NCBI GenBank assembly: GCA_002280515.1
Contig: NCEA01000051.1
Coordinates: 1-32,014, forward strand
DNA from: Rhodobacterales bacterium 32-67-9
GTDB taxonomy: Bacteria; Pseudomonadota; Alphaproteobacteria; Rhodobacterales; Rhodobacteraceae
Direction: 5' to 3'
Length of the DNA: 32,014 bases
The notes under the pieces are model-generated. The model did not search any database. It was given only the letters and a program-made list of their open reading frames with translations, and was not told the DNA's origin. This document shows, piece by piece, positions 6,784-15,584 of this stretch; the first letter of the stretch is position 1, and each line of letters opens with the position of its first letter. The position numbers were made by a program, and so were the translations under genes.

Positions 6784-8109
6784 GGGCGCCGCGCAGCCTT
6801 CAGGGCCGCCTAGGGCTGTGGCTGGGTGTGGCCCTCACGGTGCTCTGGGTTGCGGCGGCCAGCGTGACGGCGCTGATCGCGCGTGGCGAGATCGAGGAGG
6901 TCTTCGATTCGGCGCTGCAGGAAACTGCGCAGCGCATCCTGCCGCTGGCGGTCGTCGATATCCTGAACCGCGAGGAGGCCGGGATCAGCCAGCGCCTGGC
7001 CGCAATCCGGGAACACGACGAGTTCTTGACCTACATCGTGCGCGACGACGAAGGGCGCATCCTGCTGCGATCCCATGCCGCTGATCCCGCTGACTTTCCT
7101 GCCTGGGAAGGGATCGGGCTCCACCAGACCGCAACGCACCGACTTTACAGCGACGAGGCCGTGCAAGGCACGATCCGGATCACCGTGGCCGAACCTCTGG
7201 ATCATCGCGCCAGCGTCGCGCGCGAGATCCAGATGGGCCTTGGCCTGCCGCTCCTGATCGTGCTGCCCGTGGCGCTCCTGGCCATCGCGCTGGCCCTCCG
7301 CGTCAGCCTTGCACCCTTGCGCCATTTCCGCGTCCGGCTGTCGGCCCGGGCTGAGTCCGGTCACTAGCGCCGATCTGCCGACCGAAATCGCGCCCCTTGC
7401 CGACACGATGAACAGCCTTCTTTCGCGGTTGGATGCGGCCTTCTTGGCCGAACGCAGCTTTGCCGCCAATGCCGCACATGAACTGCGAACCCCGCTCGCC
7501 GGTGCCATCGCACAGGCACAACGGCTCCAGGCCGAGACGCGGGACGCCGATGCAAAGGCCCGTGCGGCCGAGATCGAGGCCACGCTGAAGCGCCTGACGC
7601 GCGTTGCGGAACGCCTGTTGCAACTGGCGCGGGCCGAGGGCGGACGGCTGCGGCGCGACGTGGCGGCCGACCTTCGTCCCGTGGCTCGGCTGATCGTCGG
7701 CGACCTTGCGCGCATCGCTGGATCGGGACGCATCCGCCTGACCCTTCCGGACAGCGCGGTCATGTCGGATCTGGACCCGGATTCTTTTGCGATCCTGATG
7801 CGTAACCTGATTGAGAATGCCTTGCTGTACAGTCGCGCGGATAGCCCCGTCGAGGTATCCCTTGCGAATGACGGAACGCTGGTCGTCGCCAATGACGGCC
7901 CTGTTGTCCCTGCAGACGACCTTGCCCGCCTGACGCAACCATTCGAGCGAGCGCGGTCCGATGGCACAGGCAGCGGTCTCGGGCTGGCAATTGTGAGATC
8001 CATCGCAGAACGGACTGGAAGCAGTTTCGAGATTCGATCCCCCAGAGCACCCGGCGCATCAGGCTTTGAAGCGAGGTTCCATGTGAAGGACACGAAGGCG
8101 GTCGAGTAA
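6780..8109 (+). pseudogene. Sensor histidine kinase, split by a frameshift
   Basis: The first frame (6780-7367) has a TM at about 12-35, a periplasmic sensor region and a second TM ([18 protein letters not shown]), then ends at a TAG shortly after the HAMP start (SLAPLRHFR). The kinase core continues in the +1 frame from about 7350: [24 protein letters not shown], phospho-His motif [13 protein letters not shown]-box ([13 protein letters not shown]) and G-box (GSGLGLAIV), ending at 8109. Homology switches frame between about 7345 and 7365, around TCGGCCCGGGCTGAG. The join also looks a few residues short relative to normal HAMP linkers, which suggests a small deletion. This is either a real loss-of-function mutation or a sequencing error; all kinase motifs are otherwise intact. 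Confidence 0.85.
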
Positions 8110-8749
8110 GGCGAACTTCGCGGGAATGAATCTGTTCCCGCTGCATCTGATCAACAAAGCTCGTTACGGCCATTTCCGTTTGCAGCGTTTCGCTTCTGAA
8201 ATCCGTCTCGAGGGATACCCCCGCGTCGCCGAAGGCTTCAGCGGCGACAATCGCGCCTGTGCTGAGAAAGAGTCGGGGCTACGGGAACTGTGTGGCGGCA
8301 GGCAGATCTGCAGTGATCTCGTGCTCGAGCACGGTGCTGCAGACCTCGTCCATCATGGACACACCGACCGGACTGCTTTTCGGCGGGGTGGCGATCAACA
8401 GGGTCGACATTCCGCCGATGGCTATGAAGTAATAAGCCCTCATGTCAGTCAGACTGAGAGCGCCGGTGCCGTTGATGTCCGAGACCAATGTCTTGGTCGA
8501 TCCCATCCGACGGTCGAAGCCGCTCCTGATGCAGAGCGTACTTAAAGGCCGCTTTCCGCCCACACCGATGGTGGTGGCGACCCAGCTGCGGCGGTAACAG
8601 TTCGGTCAAGGCCGAAGCGAGCGTCCGCAATCAGTTTTTATTCGCGAAAACAATCGTTTGAGAGCTGCCCTTAGGGGTGGTATTTTGCGTTTTTCCCGGC
8701 GGGAAGCGTAGCGCAATACTCTAACCAAAATCGGGTACGATTCCGGGGG
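8110..8749. other. Gene-poor 640-bp stretch between two kinase genes
   Basis: No recognisable gene. Just after the kinase stop, GCGGGAA (8120-8126) and TTCCCGC (8135-8141) form a 7-bp hairpin without a T-run, a possible weak terminator. A minus-strand open frame at 8279-8563 could code about 94 aa with one hydrophobic stretch (RAYYFIAIGGMSTLLIA), but I recognise no family and its start has no clear ribosome site. It may be a decayed gene. The 8630-8749 part is AT-richer and holds no gene. Confidence 0.4.
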
Positions 8750-10141
8750 TCACATCACTAGCTTGCTCCGTCTACCGTCGAAAGGTATGCGAATTTCGAC
8801 CGCCGCGCCACTGGTGGGTTCGGCAACGCGTGCTGTCCCGCCATGAGCCTCTGCGACTTTCCTCACGATCGCCAGGCCAAGCCCGCACCCCCCCGACGCA
8901 TCGCCGCTCATTCGGAAGAACCGGTCGAAAACCCGGTCGCGCAAGTCTTCGGGAATGCCTTGTCCTGAATCCACCACCCGGATCACCACGGCGTCGTCGT
9001 CGAACGCCAACTCCAGTCCGACGTCGCCCCCGTCGGGGCAACCATAGCGGCTGGCATTGTCCAGCATGTTTTCGATTGCCTCCGACAACATGACCGGATC
9101 GCCCGAAATCGGGCATTCGTCGCCGGACAGCTTGAAGGACACAGAAACGTTGCGCCGCAGTTCCCGTTCCGCAAACCGCTTCGCCAGATCTTCCGCCAGC
9201 GCCCGGATGTCCACGGCTTGCCATTTGTCCGAGGTTTCGCGTCCACGGGCCTTTTCCATCGACAGAAGCTGTTGCGTCAGGCGACCGGTTCGCCGCGCGG
9301 TCTCGGCAAGCTCCACCACACGGCTACGAAGGTCCTCCTCGCTCGGCGCGGTCGTGGCTGCCTCGGCCTGCGCCTGTATCGCAGCGATCGGATTCCGCAG
9401 TTGATGCGCCGCGTCGGAGATGAAGGCGTCGCGCACTGCGAAGGCATCCGATAGCCTCGCGAAAAGCGAGTTCATTGCACCGACGAGGTTTCGGACCTCC
9501 TTGGGAACCACGCGCCTGATGGGACCGAGATCATCGGGCGACCGCAGGGCAACGGCCTCGCGCAGCTGCAAGAGCGGCCTGAGACCGAGGTTGATCCCGA
9601 ACCAGACCAGCAAGGCTGCCGCACCGATAACTGTGGTCATCAAGACGATCGACTGCACCAGAAGCTCCAGGCTCAGGGCGTCGCGCTGGTTGACGGTCTG
9701 CCAGACGTCGACCGTGACCCAGCCCCCGAATTGTGGCTCAGCAATGAATTCGCGCAGCGTCACCACGCGCACCGGTTTTCCCAGGCTCACAGCATCATAG
9801 AAGAAGGGGATGCCGGACAAGACGTCGGCCCCATCCGGCCGCGGCGGTGGATCCGAGTATCCGGTTACGAAACGCCCCTCCGGACCCTCGATGCGGTAGT
9901 AGACCGGATCGCCCAGCGCGTTGGTCAGTGAGTCGAGCAGCTGCTCGGTCAGCAGATCACCCTCACTGAGGACAACGTCGCGGGAAATCGTCAACGCAAC
10001 TGCCAGCAATGTATTGTCGTAAAGACGCTGCGACGTCCGTTCGGCCATGACATAGCGCGCCACGGCCGCGAGACCTGCAACAAAGACCAAGGGCATGATG
10101 ATCAGGACGAACAGTCGGCTGCGCAGAGCCCAGCCGTTCAT
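8750..10141 (-). CDS. tctE: TctE-like sensor histidine kinase
   Basis: 463 aa. TM1 about 8-28, periplasmic domain about 30-160, TM2 about 163-186, HAMP-like linker, dimerisation/phosphotransfer motif FISDAAHQLRNPIAAIQ with His246, N-box (SEAIENMLDNASRYG), G1 (VVDSGQGIP) and G2 (GGCGLGLAIV). The HQLRNP form of the H-box and the partner TctD next to TctC/TctA genes match the tricarboxylate-transport regulator TctE. The ATG at 10141 overlaps the tctD stop (ATGA); no homology extends upstream of it. Expected role: sense an external tri- or dicarboxylate and phosphorylate TctD. Confidence 0.9.
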   Translation of the reverse strand: MNGWALRSRLFVLIIMPLVFVAGLAAVARYVMAERTSQRLYDNTLLAVALTISRDVVLSEGDLLTEQLLDSLTNALGDPVYYRIEGPEGRFVTGYSDPPPRPDGADVLSGIPFFYDAVSLGKPVRVVTLREFIAEPQFGGWVTVDVWQTVNQRDALSLELLVQSIVLMTTVIGAAALLVWFGINLGLRPLLQLREAVALRSPDDLGPIRRVVPKEVRNLVGAMNSLFARLSDAFAVRDAFISDAAHQLRNPIAAIQAQAEAATTAPSEEDLRSRVVELAETARRTGRLTQQLLSMEKARGRETSDKWQAVDIRALAEDLAKRFAERELRRNVSVSFKLSGDECPISGDPVMLSEAIENMLDNASRYGCPDGGDVGLELAFDDDAVVIRVVDSGQGIPEDLRDRVFDRFFRMSGDASGGCGLGLAIVRKVAEAHGGTARVAEPTSGAAVEIRIPFDGRRSKLVM

Positions 10142-10809
10142 TTGGCATCGTCGTCCAGAAGATATCCCAATCCACGCGCCGTACGGATCGTGACACCTGT
10201 CCCGGTCAGCTTGCGCCGCAATCTCGATACCAGCAGTTCGACGGCGTTTGCCTCCACCTCGGATCCGACGCCGTAAAGTGCGTCGGAAATGCGGTCCTTC
10301 GAGACGATCCTGCCGCTGTGGTCCACGAGACATTCGAAGAGCGAAAGCTCCCTCCTTGGCAAGTCGATCGCTCCGTCGGGGCCAGTCACGGTCCGCGCGA
10401 TGCGGTCAAAGCGCAACCGGCCGATGTCCTGCACACCCGTCTGGATATTCGACCTGCGTCGGGACAGCGCCCGGATCCGCGCGGTCAACTCGGCCATTTC
10501 AAACGGTTTGACGAGGTAGTCATCGGCACCTGCATCCAGCCCCTCCACCCGGTCATCAAGCTCGGCGCGGGCAGTAAGCATGATTACGGGAATCGTGCCG
10601 CCACGTTTGCGTAGCGCGCGCACGATTTCGAAACCGCTGAGGCCGGGAAGGTTGACATCTAGGATTGCAATGTCTGCGCCCTCGGCTTCAAGAAACCGGC
10701 TCGCTTCGGCACCGTCCGACAGCCAGTCCACGGCATGGCCTTGATCGCGCAAGGAATTCTCGATCCCTTTCGCCAGCCCCTCATTGTCTTCGACAAGGAC
10801 GATCCGCAT
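10138..10809 (-). CDS. tctD: TctD-like response regulator (OmpR family)
   Basis: 223 aa: receiver with acidic residues at 7-8 (VEDN), phospho-acceptor Asp51 (AILDVNLPG), Thr switch (MLTAR) and Lys in LVKPFEMAEL; winged-helix DNA-binding domain about 125-222 with the ending VTIRTARGLGYLL. It is divergent from tctC with a 176-base gap, so it probably activates the transporter and the downstream catabolic genes. It is translationally coupled to the kinase gene. Confidence 0.92.
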   Translation of the reverse strand: MRIVLVEDNEGLAKGIENSLRDQGHAVDWLSDGAEASRFLEAEGADIAILDVNLPGLSGFEIVRALRKRGGTIPVIMLTARAELDDRVEGLDAGADDYLVKPFEMAELTARIRALSRRRSNIQTGVQDIGRLRFDRIARTVTGPDGAIDLPRRELSLFECLVDHSGRIVSKDRISDALYGVGSEVEANAVELLVSRLRRKLTGTGVTIRTARGLGYLLDDDAK

Positions 10810-10863
10810 TGCTCAGCCCGACAGGTTCCGGACAGGATGCACGCTTATTGTGCAAGATATCAA

Positions 10864-10893
10864 GCCGCCCGAGCGTGAGGACTCTCGGACGGC
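10864..10893. repeat. 10-bp imperfect inverted repeat in the tctD/tctC gap
   Basis: GCCGCCCGAG (10864-10873) and CTCGGACGGC (10884-10893) pair with one mismatch across a 10-base loop. There is no T-run. It may be an operator or a leader hairpin; the function is unknown. Confidence 0.4.
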
Positions 10894-10924
10894 GGGTGTC
10901 TGGGAGGAGCCGGGAAGAAGCGAT

Positions 10925-10938
10925 CGTCGTTGACGACG
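10925..10938. promoter_or_regulatory. Palindrome CGTCGT-TG-ACGACG upstream of tctC
   Basis: A perfect 6-bp-arm palindrome 48 bases upstream of the tctC ATG, in the divergent tctD/tctC control region. It is a candidate operator. Which protein binds it cannot be told from the sequence; TctD or catabolite control are possibilities. Confidence 0.35.
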
Positions 10939-10985
10939 TTCGTCCCGCTATTCCGAATATGAAATCGGTTAGGGGAGGAACCCAC

Positions 10986-12095
10986 ATGACAGGACTATTC
11001 ACGACAACGCGTCGGGGCGCCATTGGCATGGCGCTTGGCGCGGTGGCGGCATTCGGGCTTGCCGGCCCGGCCGCGGCAGAAGTTTCGTTCGAAGGCAAGA
11101 CCATAGAATGGATCATTCCCTTCTCCGCCGGCGGCGGGTCGGACACCTGGGCGCGCTTCAACGGGCCGCTCCTGGGCAAATACCTTCCTGGCAACCCGAC
11201 TGTCGTGGTCGTGAACGAGCCCGGCGGCGGTTCGACCAAGGGCACCAATCTTTTTGCTGCCCGCGCCAAACCCGACGGGTTGACCATCCTCGGCACGTCC
11301 GGCTCCACGCAGTTCCCCTATCTCTTGGGCGATCCCCGCGTGCGCTATGAATATGCGGATTGGAAGATCGCGATGGCCGCGCCGACCGGCGGTGTTGCCT
11401 ATACCTCGCCCTCGACCGGGGTAACCGGCCCGGAGGACATCGCCAAGCTGGCCGGTCAGAAGCTCATCTACGCGAGCCAGGGTGCGACCTCGCTCGACCT
11501 CGTCCCGCTTCTTGGATTCAAGATGATGGGCCTCGACGTCCAGCATGTCTTCGGCTTCAAGGGCCGCGGCGACGGCCGTCTAGCCTTCGAGCGGGGCGAG
11601 ACCAACATCGACTACCAGACCTCTTCTGCCTATATCAAGAACGTGCAGCCACTGGTCGATGCCGGCACGGCAGTTCCGCTCTTCAGCTGGGGCGTTCTGG
11701 ACGATGACGGCAAGTTGGTCCGCGACCCGACCTTCCCCGACCTTCCGCATTTCGGCGAAGCCTATGAGATGATGACCGGCAAGGCGCCCGAAGGCCCGGA
11801 CTACGACGCCTACTTCGCCTTCTTCACGGCCGGCTTCCCGGCGCAGAAGATGGTGTTCCTGCCCAAGGACACGCCGCAAGAGATTGTTGATGCCTATCAG
11901 GCCGCGTTCGAAGCAATGAAGAACGACCCTGAGTATCAGGCAAACAAGGAGGCCGTGCTCGGCACCTACGAGCAGGTGACCGGCAAAGCGGCCGACGCGC
12001 TCTTCAAGAAGGGCACGACGATCACGCCGGAGCTGCGCAAGCAGGTCGTGGAGATGCTGGCCGCCGATTACGGCGTCAAGCTGGGTGAAAAATAG
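10986..12095 (+). CDS. tctC: Tripartite tricarboxylate transporter substrate-binding protein
   Basis: 369 aa. The signal peptide (about 1-31) has a twin arginine (TTTRRGAIGMAL) and an AAA-E cleavage site, so Tat or Sec export is possible. The mature part begins KTIEWIIPFSAGGGSDTWAR, the typical Bug/TctC start with the ligand-binding loop (PFSAGGGSD). The conserved GGGSTKGTN and later YASQGATS strands are also present. GGGGAGGA seven to eight bases upstream is a strong ribosome site that fixes the ATG at 10986. It delivers a carboxylate from the periplasm to the TctAB membrane part. It is followed by an intercistronic hairpin. Confidence 0.92.
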   Translation: MTGLFTTTRRGAIGMALGAVAAFGLAGPAAAEVSFEGKTIEWIIPFSAGGGSDTWARFNGPLLGKYLPGNPTVVVVNEPGGGSTKGTNLFAARAKPDGLTILGTSGSTQFPYLLGDPRVRYEYADWKIAMAAPTGGVAYTSPSTGVTGPEDIAKLAGQKLIYASQGATSLDLVPLLGFKMMGLDVQHVFGFKGRGDGRLAFERGETNIDYQTSSAYIKNVQPLVDAGTAVPLFSWGVLDDDGKLVRDPTFPDLPHFGEAYEMMTGKAPEGPDYDAYFAFFTAGFPAQKMVFLPKDTPQEIVDAYQAAFEAMKNDPEYQANKEAVLGTYEQVTGKAADALFKKGTTITPELRKQVVEMLAADYGVKLGEK

Positions 12096-12132
12096 GTCTG
12101 CACGGTTCGGCCGGTAAGTCCGAAGCAACCTG

Positions 12133-12164
12133 TGCGGCCCGCTGCAACGCGTGAGCGGGCCGCA
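12133..12164 (+). terminator. Strong hairpin between tctC and tctAB
   Basis: GCGGCCCGCT (12134-12143) and AGCGGGCCGC (12154-12163) form a perfect 10-bp stem, extended by a T-A pair, with a 10-base loop. No T-run follows, so full termination is unlikely. A hairpin placed here commonly stabilises the binding-protein mRNA or lowers membrane-subunit expression; that role is inferred. Confidence 0.6.
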
Positions 12165-12235
12165 TAACTCTCACCTTCCATTCCCCATGCCCACATCGCC
12201 CGAAGCATTGCTGCGCCGGGCCGGAGGATCCCGCC

Positions 12236-14215
12236 ATGATGGACACTCTGCTAACCGCGCTGGTCACGCTCTTCACGTTTCAGCACTTGGCCTACTTGCT
12301 GCTCGGCGTGTCCGTGGGGCTGGTTATCGGCGTCATTCCCGGTCTCGGCGGTATCGCCGGTCTCTCGCTGCTGGTGCCGTTCCTCTACGGCATGGACCCG
12401 ATCTCGGCGCTCGGGATGCTTATCGGCCTTGTCGCGGTGATCCCGACCTCCGACACGTTCTCGTCGGTTCTGATGGGGATACCGGGGTCGAGCGCCAGCC
12501 AGGCCACCGTGCTTGACGGCTTTCCGATGGCCAAGCAGGGTCAGGCCGCGCGGGCATTGTCGGCGGCATTCATCTCTTCGCTTTTCGGCGGCGTAGTTGG
12601 CGCTGTCGTCCTTACCGGGTTCGTGCTGATCGCGCGGCCCCTGATCCTCCTCTTCGGATCGGCCGAGCTTTTCATGCTCGCGCTCTTCGGCCTCTCGATG
12701 GTTGCCGTGCTGGCGGGCCGAAGCCTGCCCAAAGGCCTTGCGGCCTGTGCCGTCGGCCTCCTGATCGGGTCGATCGGCGCTGCTCCCGCGACCGGAGAGT
12801 TCCGCATGATCTTTGGCACCGAATACCTCTATGACGGCATCCCGCTGGTCATCATCGGTCTGGGACTATTTGCCATTCCGGAAATCTCCGACCTTCTGCG
12901 CAAGAACAGTTCGATCGCCGAGGGCAATGTGCTGGGATCCGGCTGGGGCCTTGGGTTTCTCGACTGGTGGCGAAACATTTTCTTGTCGATCCGCTGCGCA
13001 GGCATTGGCTGCATGATAGGCGCGATCCCCGGGCTTGGGGGTTCGGTTGTAGACTGGATCGCCTATGGCCACGCGGTGCAGACCGCCAAGGACACGTCGA
13101 AATTCGGCAAGGGCGATCCACGCGGCGTCGTCGCACCCGAGAGCGCCAACAACGCGATGCAGGGTGGGGCTCTGCTGCCGACGATGCTCTTCGGCATTCC
13201 CGGTTCCGGGTCCATGGCGGTGTTCCTGGGCGGCATGGTCCTGATCGGGATCGAGCCCGGACCGTCGATGGTCGGACCCGACCTCAATATTACATATTCG
13301 ATCATCTGGTCGCTGGCCCTTGCGAACATCATGGGCGCGGGCATCTGCCTGGCGTTGGCGCAACCGATCTCGCGCCTGACCTCGATCCCGTTCCAGTTGC
13401 TCGCGCCCTGTATGATCGCGCTGATCTGCTTCGCCGCCTTCCAGGCGACGCGCGATCTCTCCGACCTCGTCGCGCTTCTCGCCATCGGCCTTGTCGGCAT
13501 CCTGATGAAGCGCTTCGGCTGGCCGCGCCCCGCCCTGCTCATCGGCTACGTTCTGGCGCCGCAGGCCGAGACGTTCTTCTACCAGGCGCTTCAGTTCAAC
13601 GGCTGGAGCTTCCTGATCCGGCCGGGCGTGCTGATCATAGCTGTGCTGACCCTGGCCTCGATCTATTTCGGGTTGAAGAACCGGGTCGACGACACGGGCC
13701 CCACGGGCGACGCCGTCGTGACCTCGCATACCAGCCGCAATGTCCAGATCGCATTCGCCCTCGCGATGATGGCGTTCTTCGGGATGGCGCTCTGGGATGC
13801 GTCGGGTCAAAGCTTCCTCGGCGCGGTCTTCCCTCTTGGGGTTGGTGTCGTCGGGGTTGTCTTCGGTTTTATCCTCCTGATGCATCTCTGGCGTGGCCAC
13901 GAGGATCATCCGGCGTTCTTCGACTATGAGATCGTCGGCGATCATGTCGGCAACGAAGGCAACAGCTGGTTCTGGACCGGCCCCGCCTGGATCGCTGCGC
14001 TGGTCGCGGCAACTGCCTTGGTCGGCTTTTACATCGCGATGATCGTCTTCTTTGTCGCCTTCCTGCGACTTCGCGCGAACGCATCATGGACAAAGACCGT
14101 TGTGATGACGGCTTGTGCGGCGGGCTTCATCCTTGGTCTCGCTTACATGCTTAGCCTGAACTTCCCGTCCGGCTGGCTGCAAAGCGCCTATGACCTCCCC
14201 TGGCCGATCCGTTGA
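12236..14215 (+). CDS. TctA-TctB fusion, tripartite tricarboxylate transporter
   Basis: 659 aa, about 150 longer than TctA. Residues 1 to about 495 are TctA, with the repeated signature GVIPGLGG at about 32-39 and GAIPGLGG in the second half (near residue 262), plus ESANNAMQGGALLPTMLFGIPGS. After a hydrophilic linker (about 480-502), residues 502-659 carry further membrane helices (RNVQIAFALAMMAFFG ... and a last helix pair ending SGWLQSAYD) that look like the small TctB subunit. TctB is normally a separate gene, and none is found nearby. GGAGGA at 12223-12228 supports the start. It imports the acid captured by TctC with a proton or sodium gradient. Confidence 0.9.
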   Translation: MMDTLLTALVTLFTFQHLAYLLLGVSVGLVIGVIPGLGGIAGLSLLVPFLYGMDPISALGMLIGLVAVIPTSDTFSSVLMGIPGSSASQATVLDGFPMAKQGQAARALSAAFISSLFGGVVGAVVLTGFVLIARPLILLFGSAELFMLALFGLSMVAVLAGRSLPKGLAACAVGLLIGSIGAAPATGEFRMIFGTEYLYDGIPLVIIGLGLFAIPEISDLLRKNSSIAEGNVLGSGWGLGFLDWWRNIFLSIRCAGIGCMIGAIPGLGGSVVDWIAYGHAVQTAKDTSKFGKGDPRGVVAPESANNAMQGGALLPTMLFGIPGSGSMAVFLGGMVLIGIEPGPSMVGPDLNITYSIIWSLALANIMGAGICLALAQPISRLTSIPFQLLAPCMIALICFAAFQATRDLSDLVALLAIGLVGILMKRFGWPRPALLIGYVLAPQAETFFYQALQFNGWSFLIRPGVLIIAVLTLASIYFGLKNRVDDTGPTGDAVVTSHTSRNVQIAFALAMMAFFGMALWDASGQSFLGAVFPLGVGVVGVVFGFILLMHLWRGHEDHPAFFDYEIVGDHVGNEGNSWFWTGPAWIAALVAATALVGFYIAMIVFFVAFLRLRANASWTKTVVMTACAAGFILGLAYMLSLNFPSGWLQSAYDLPWPIR

Positions 14216-14225
14216 GGAAAAAGAG

Positions 14226-15317
14226 ATGACGCAGACCGCAATCCCCTTCCTCTTCCTGCGCGGCGGCACGTCGCGCGGGCCCTACTTCAACCGCGCCGAT
14301 TTGCCCGAAGAGCGCGGGACACTGGCCGAGGTGCTGCTGTCGGTTCTTGGCTCCGGCCACCCGCTCAACATCGACGGCATCGGCGGCGGCGCGGCGGTGA
14401 CGACCAAGGTCGCGATGCTGTCGCGTTCCGCCGATCCTGACGCGGATGTCGATTATTTCTTCGCGCAGGTCTCGGTCGAGGACCGGACGGTGGACTTCAA
14501 ACCAACCTGCGGCAATATCCTGTCCGGCGTCGGTCCTGCGGCGCTGGAGATGGGACTGGTCAAGGCCACCGGGGACAAGACGCGCATTCGGGTGTTGTCG
14601 GTGAACACCGGCGCGCGCATCGAAGCGGTGGTGGAGACGCCCGGCGGCAAGGTCCGTTATGAAGGGTCCGCCGCAATCGACGGCGTGCCGGGGACGGCCG
14701 CGCCGATCTACCTGAACTTCATGGACGTCGTCGGCTCCAGCACCGGTGCCCTGCTGCCGACCGGGTCGGTCCGTGACCTGATCGACGGCATCGAGGTCAC
14801 CTGCATGGATGTCGCCATGCCGATGGTTATCGCCCGTGCTGCCGATTTCGGGTTGACCGGCCATGAGACCGCCGCCGAGCTCGACGCCAACCGCGATTTC
14901 TACGCGCGGATGGAACCGATCCGCATCGAGGCAGGCAAGCGCATGGGCATGGGCGATGTCTCGGGCTCCGTCACGCCGAAATTCGGGTTGCTGGCGGAAC
15001 CGCGCGCTGGCGGGACCGTTGCCGCGCGCTACTTCATGCCCAAGAACTGCCATCCGACGATGGCGGTGACGGGGTCGCAATGCCTCGCCTCCTGTGTGCT
15101 GACGCCGGGGACGGTCGCCGAGGGCCTGTTCACGCCGCCACAAGGCGTTCCGGCGCTGGTGGTGATTGAACATCCCTCCGGTACGATCGACGTGACGGTC
15201 GATTATGAAAACCGCCCGGACGGCTTTCAACTGCGATCCGCGGGCTTGCTGCGCACGGCCAGATTGCTTGCGCGTGGCGAGGTGTTCGTGCCCGCCCGTG
15301 TCTGGAAAGGGCTTTAA
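14226..15317 (+). CDS. PrpF / 4-oxalomesaconate tautomerase-like isomerase
   Basis: 363 aa. Motifs: LRGGTSRGPYF at 11-21, IDGIGGG at 49-55 with Lys61 (TTKVAML), and FKPTCGNILSGVGP with Cys95, the residues that in PrpF-type enzymes move the proton during double-bond migration. A second conserved block, GDVSGSVTPKFGLLA, follows. GalD of this family acts on 4-oxalomesaconate and PrpF on 2-methylaconitate; no gallate or methylcitrate genes are present here. With tricarboxylate transporter and TcuAB around it, a cis/trans-aconitate or substituted-aconitate isomerase is the best guess. The start at 14226 has GAGG/AAGAG upstream and lies 10 bases after tctAB. Confidence 0.85.
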   Translation: MTQTAIPFLFLRGGTSRGPYFNRADLPEERGTLAEVLLSVLGSGHPLNIDGIGGGAAVTTKVAMLSRSADPDADVDYFFAQVSVEDRTVDFKPTCGNILSGVGPAALEMGLVKATGDKTRIRVLSVNTGARIEAVVETPGGKVRYEGSAAIDGVPGTAAPIYLNFMDVVGSSTGALLPTGSVRDLIDGIEVTCMDVAMPMVIARAADFGLTGHETAAELDANRDFYARMEPIRIEAGKRMGMGDVSGSVTPKFGLLAEPRAGGTVAARYFMPKNCHPTMAVTGSQCLASCVLTPGTVAEGLFTPPQGVPALVVIEHPSGTIDVTVDYENRPDGFQLRSAGLLRTARLLARGEVFVPARVWKGL

Positions 15318-15336
15318 TCAACGAGCAGATCGCGAT

Positions 15337-15354
15337 AGTATACTATGGTATACA
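15337..15354. promoter_or_regulatory. GTAT-N8-ATAC operator (site 1) with -10-like TATACT
   Basis: AGTAT-N8-ATACA, matching the site upstream of gntR (17639-17656). GTATAC arms are repeated on both sides of TATG. TATACT at 15339-15344 resembles a -10 element, so binding would block a promoter for the 71-aa gene and the dehydrogenase. Regulation by the GntR protein encoded at 17687 is inference from the shared motif. Confidence 0.55.
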
Positions 15355-15368
15355 ACAAAGAGGCCAAG

Positions 15369-15584
15369 ATGAGTACGGACATCTCCGAATGTATCACGCT
15401 CGCCAAAGCCGAGCTTCAGGTGGCGAAACAGAAGATCGCGGCAGAGCTCTCTGACTACCCGACGCCGGTCGCCGGATGCGATGCCCAGTTCAACCATCTG
15501 CTCGCACAACGCCACAGGGTGAATGCCGCGCTGGAAGCTTTGGCAGCGGCCCCTCATGTACCAACGCCCCGGCAACCTGAATGA
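15369..15584 (+). CDS. Small hypothetical protein (71 aa)
   Basis: The protein MSTDISECITLAKAELQVAK... is largely helical by appearance, hydrophilic, with no membrane segment and no family I recognise. The ATG at 15369 is preceded by AAAGAGG five bases upstream, whereas an earlier in-frame ATG at 15345 lies inside the operator and lacks a ribosome site. The stop overlaps the next gene's ATG (ATGA), so it is translationally coupled to the hydroxyacid dehydrogenase. Coupling, ribosome site and operator make a real gene likely. Its role could be an accessory to the dehydrogenase, but this is a guess. Confidence 0.6.
   Translation: MSTDISECITLAKAELQVAKQKIAAELSDYPTPVAGCDAQFNHLLAQRHRVNAALEALAAAPHVPTPRQPE

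Noticed and set aside
7340-7370. Programmed ribosomal frameshifting in the sensor kinase.
   Set aside because: There is no slippery heptamer or downstream pseudoknot that I can identify, and the linker appears shortened, so a mutation or sequence error is simpler.
14226-15317. Gallate-pathway 4-oxalomesaconate tautomerase (GalD) as a definite name.
   Set aside because: No gallate dioxygenase, hydratase or aldolase genes are nearby; the tricarboxylate context favours an aconitate-type substrate.
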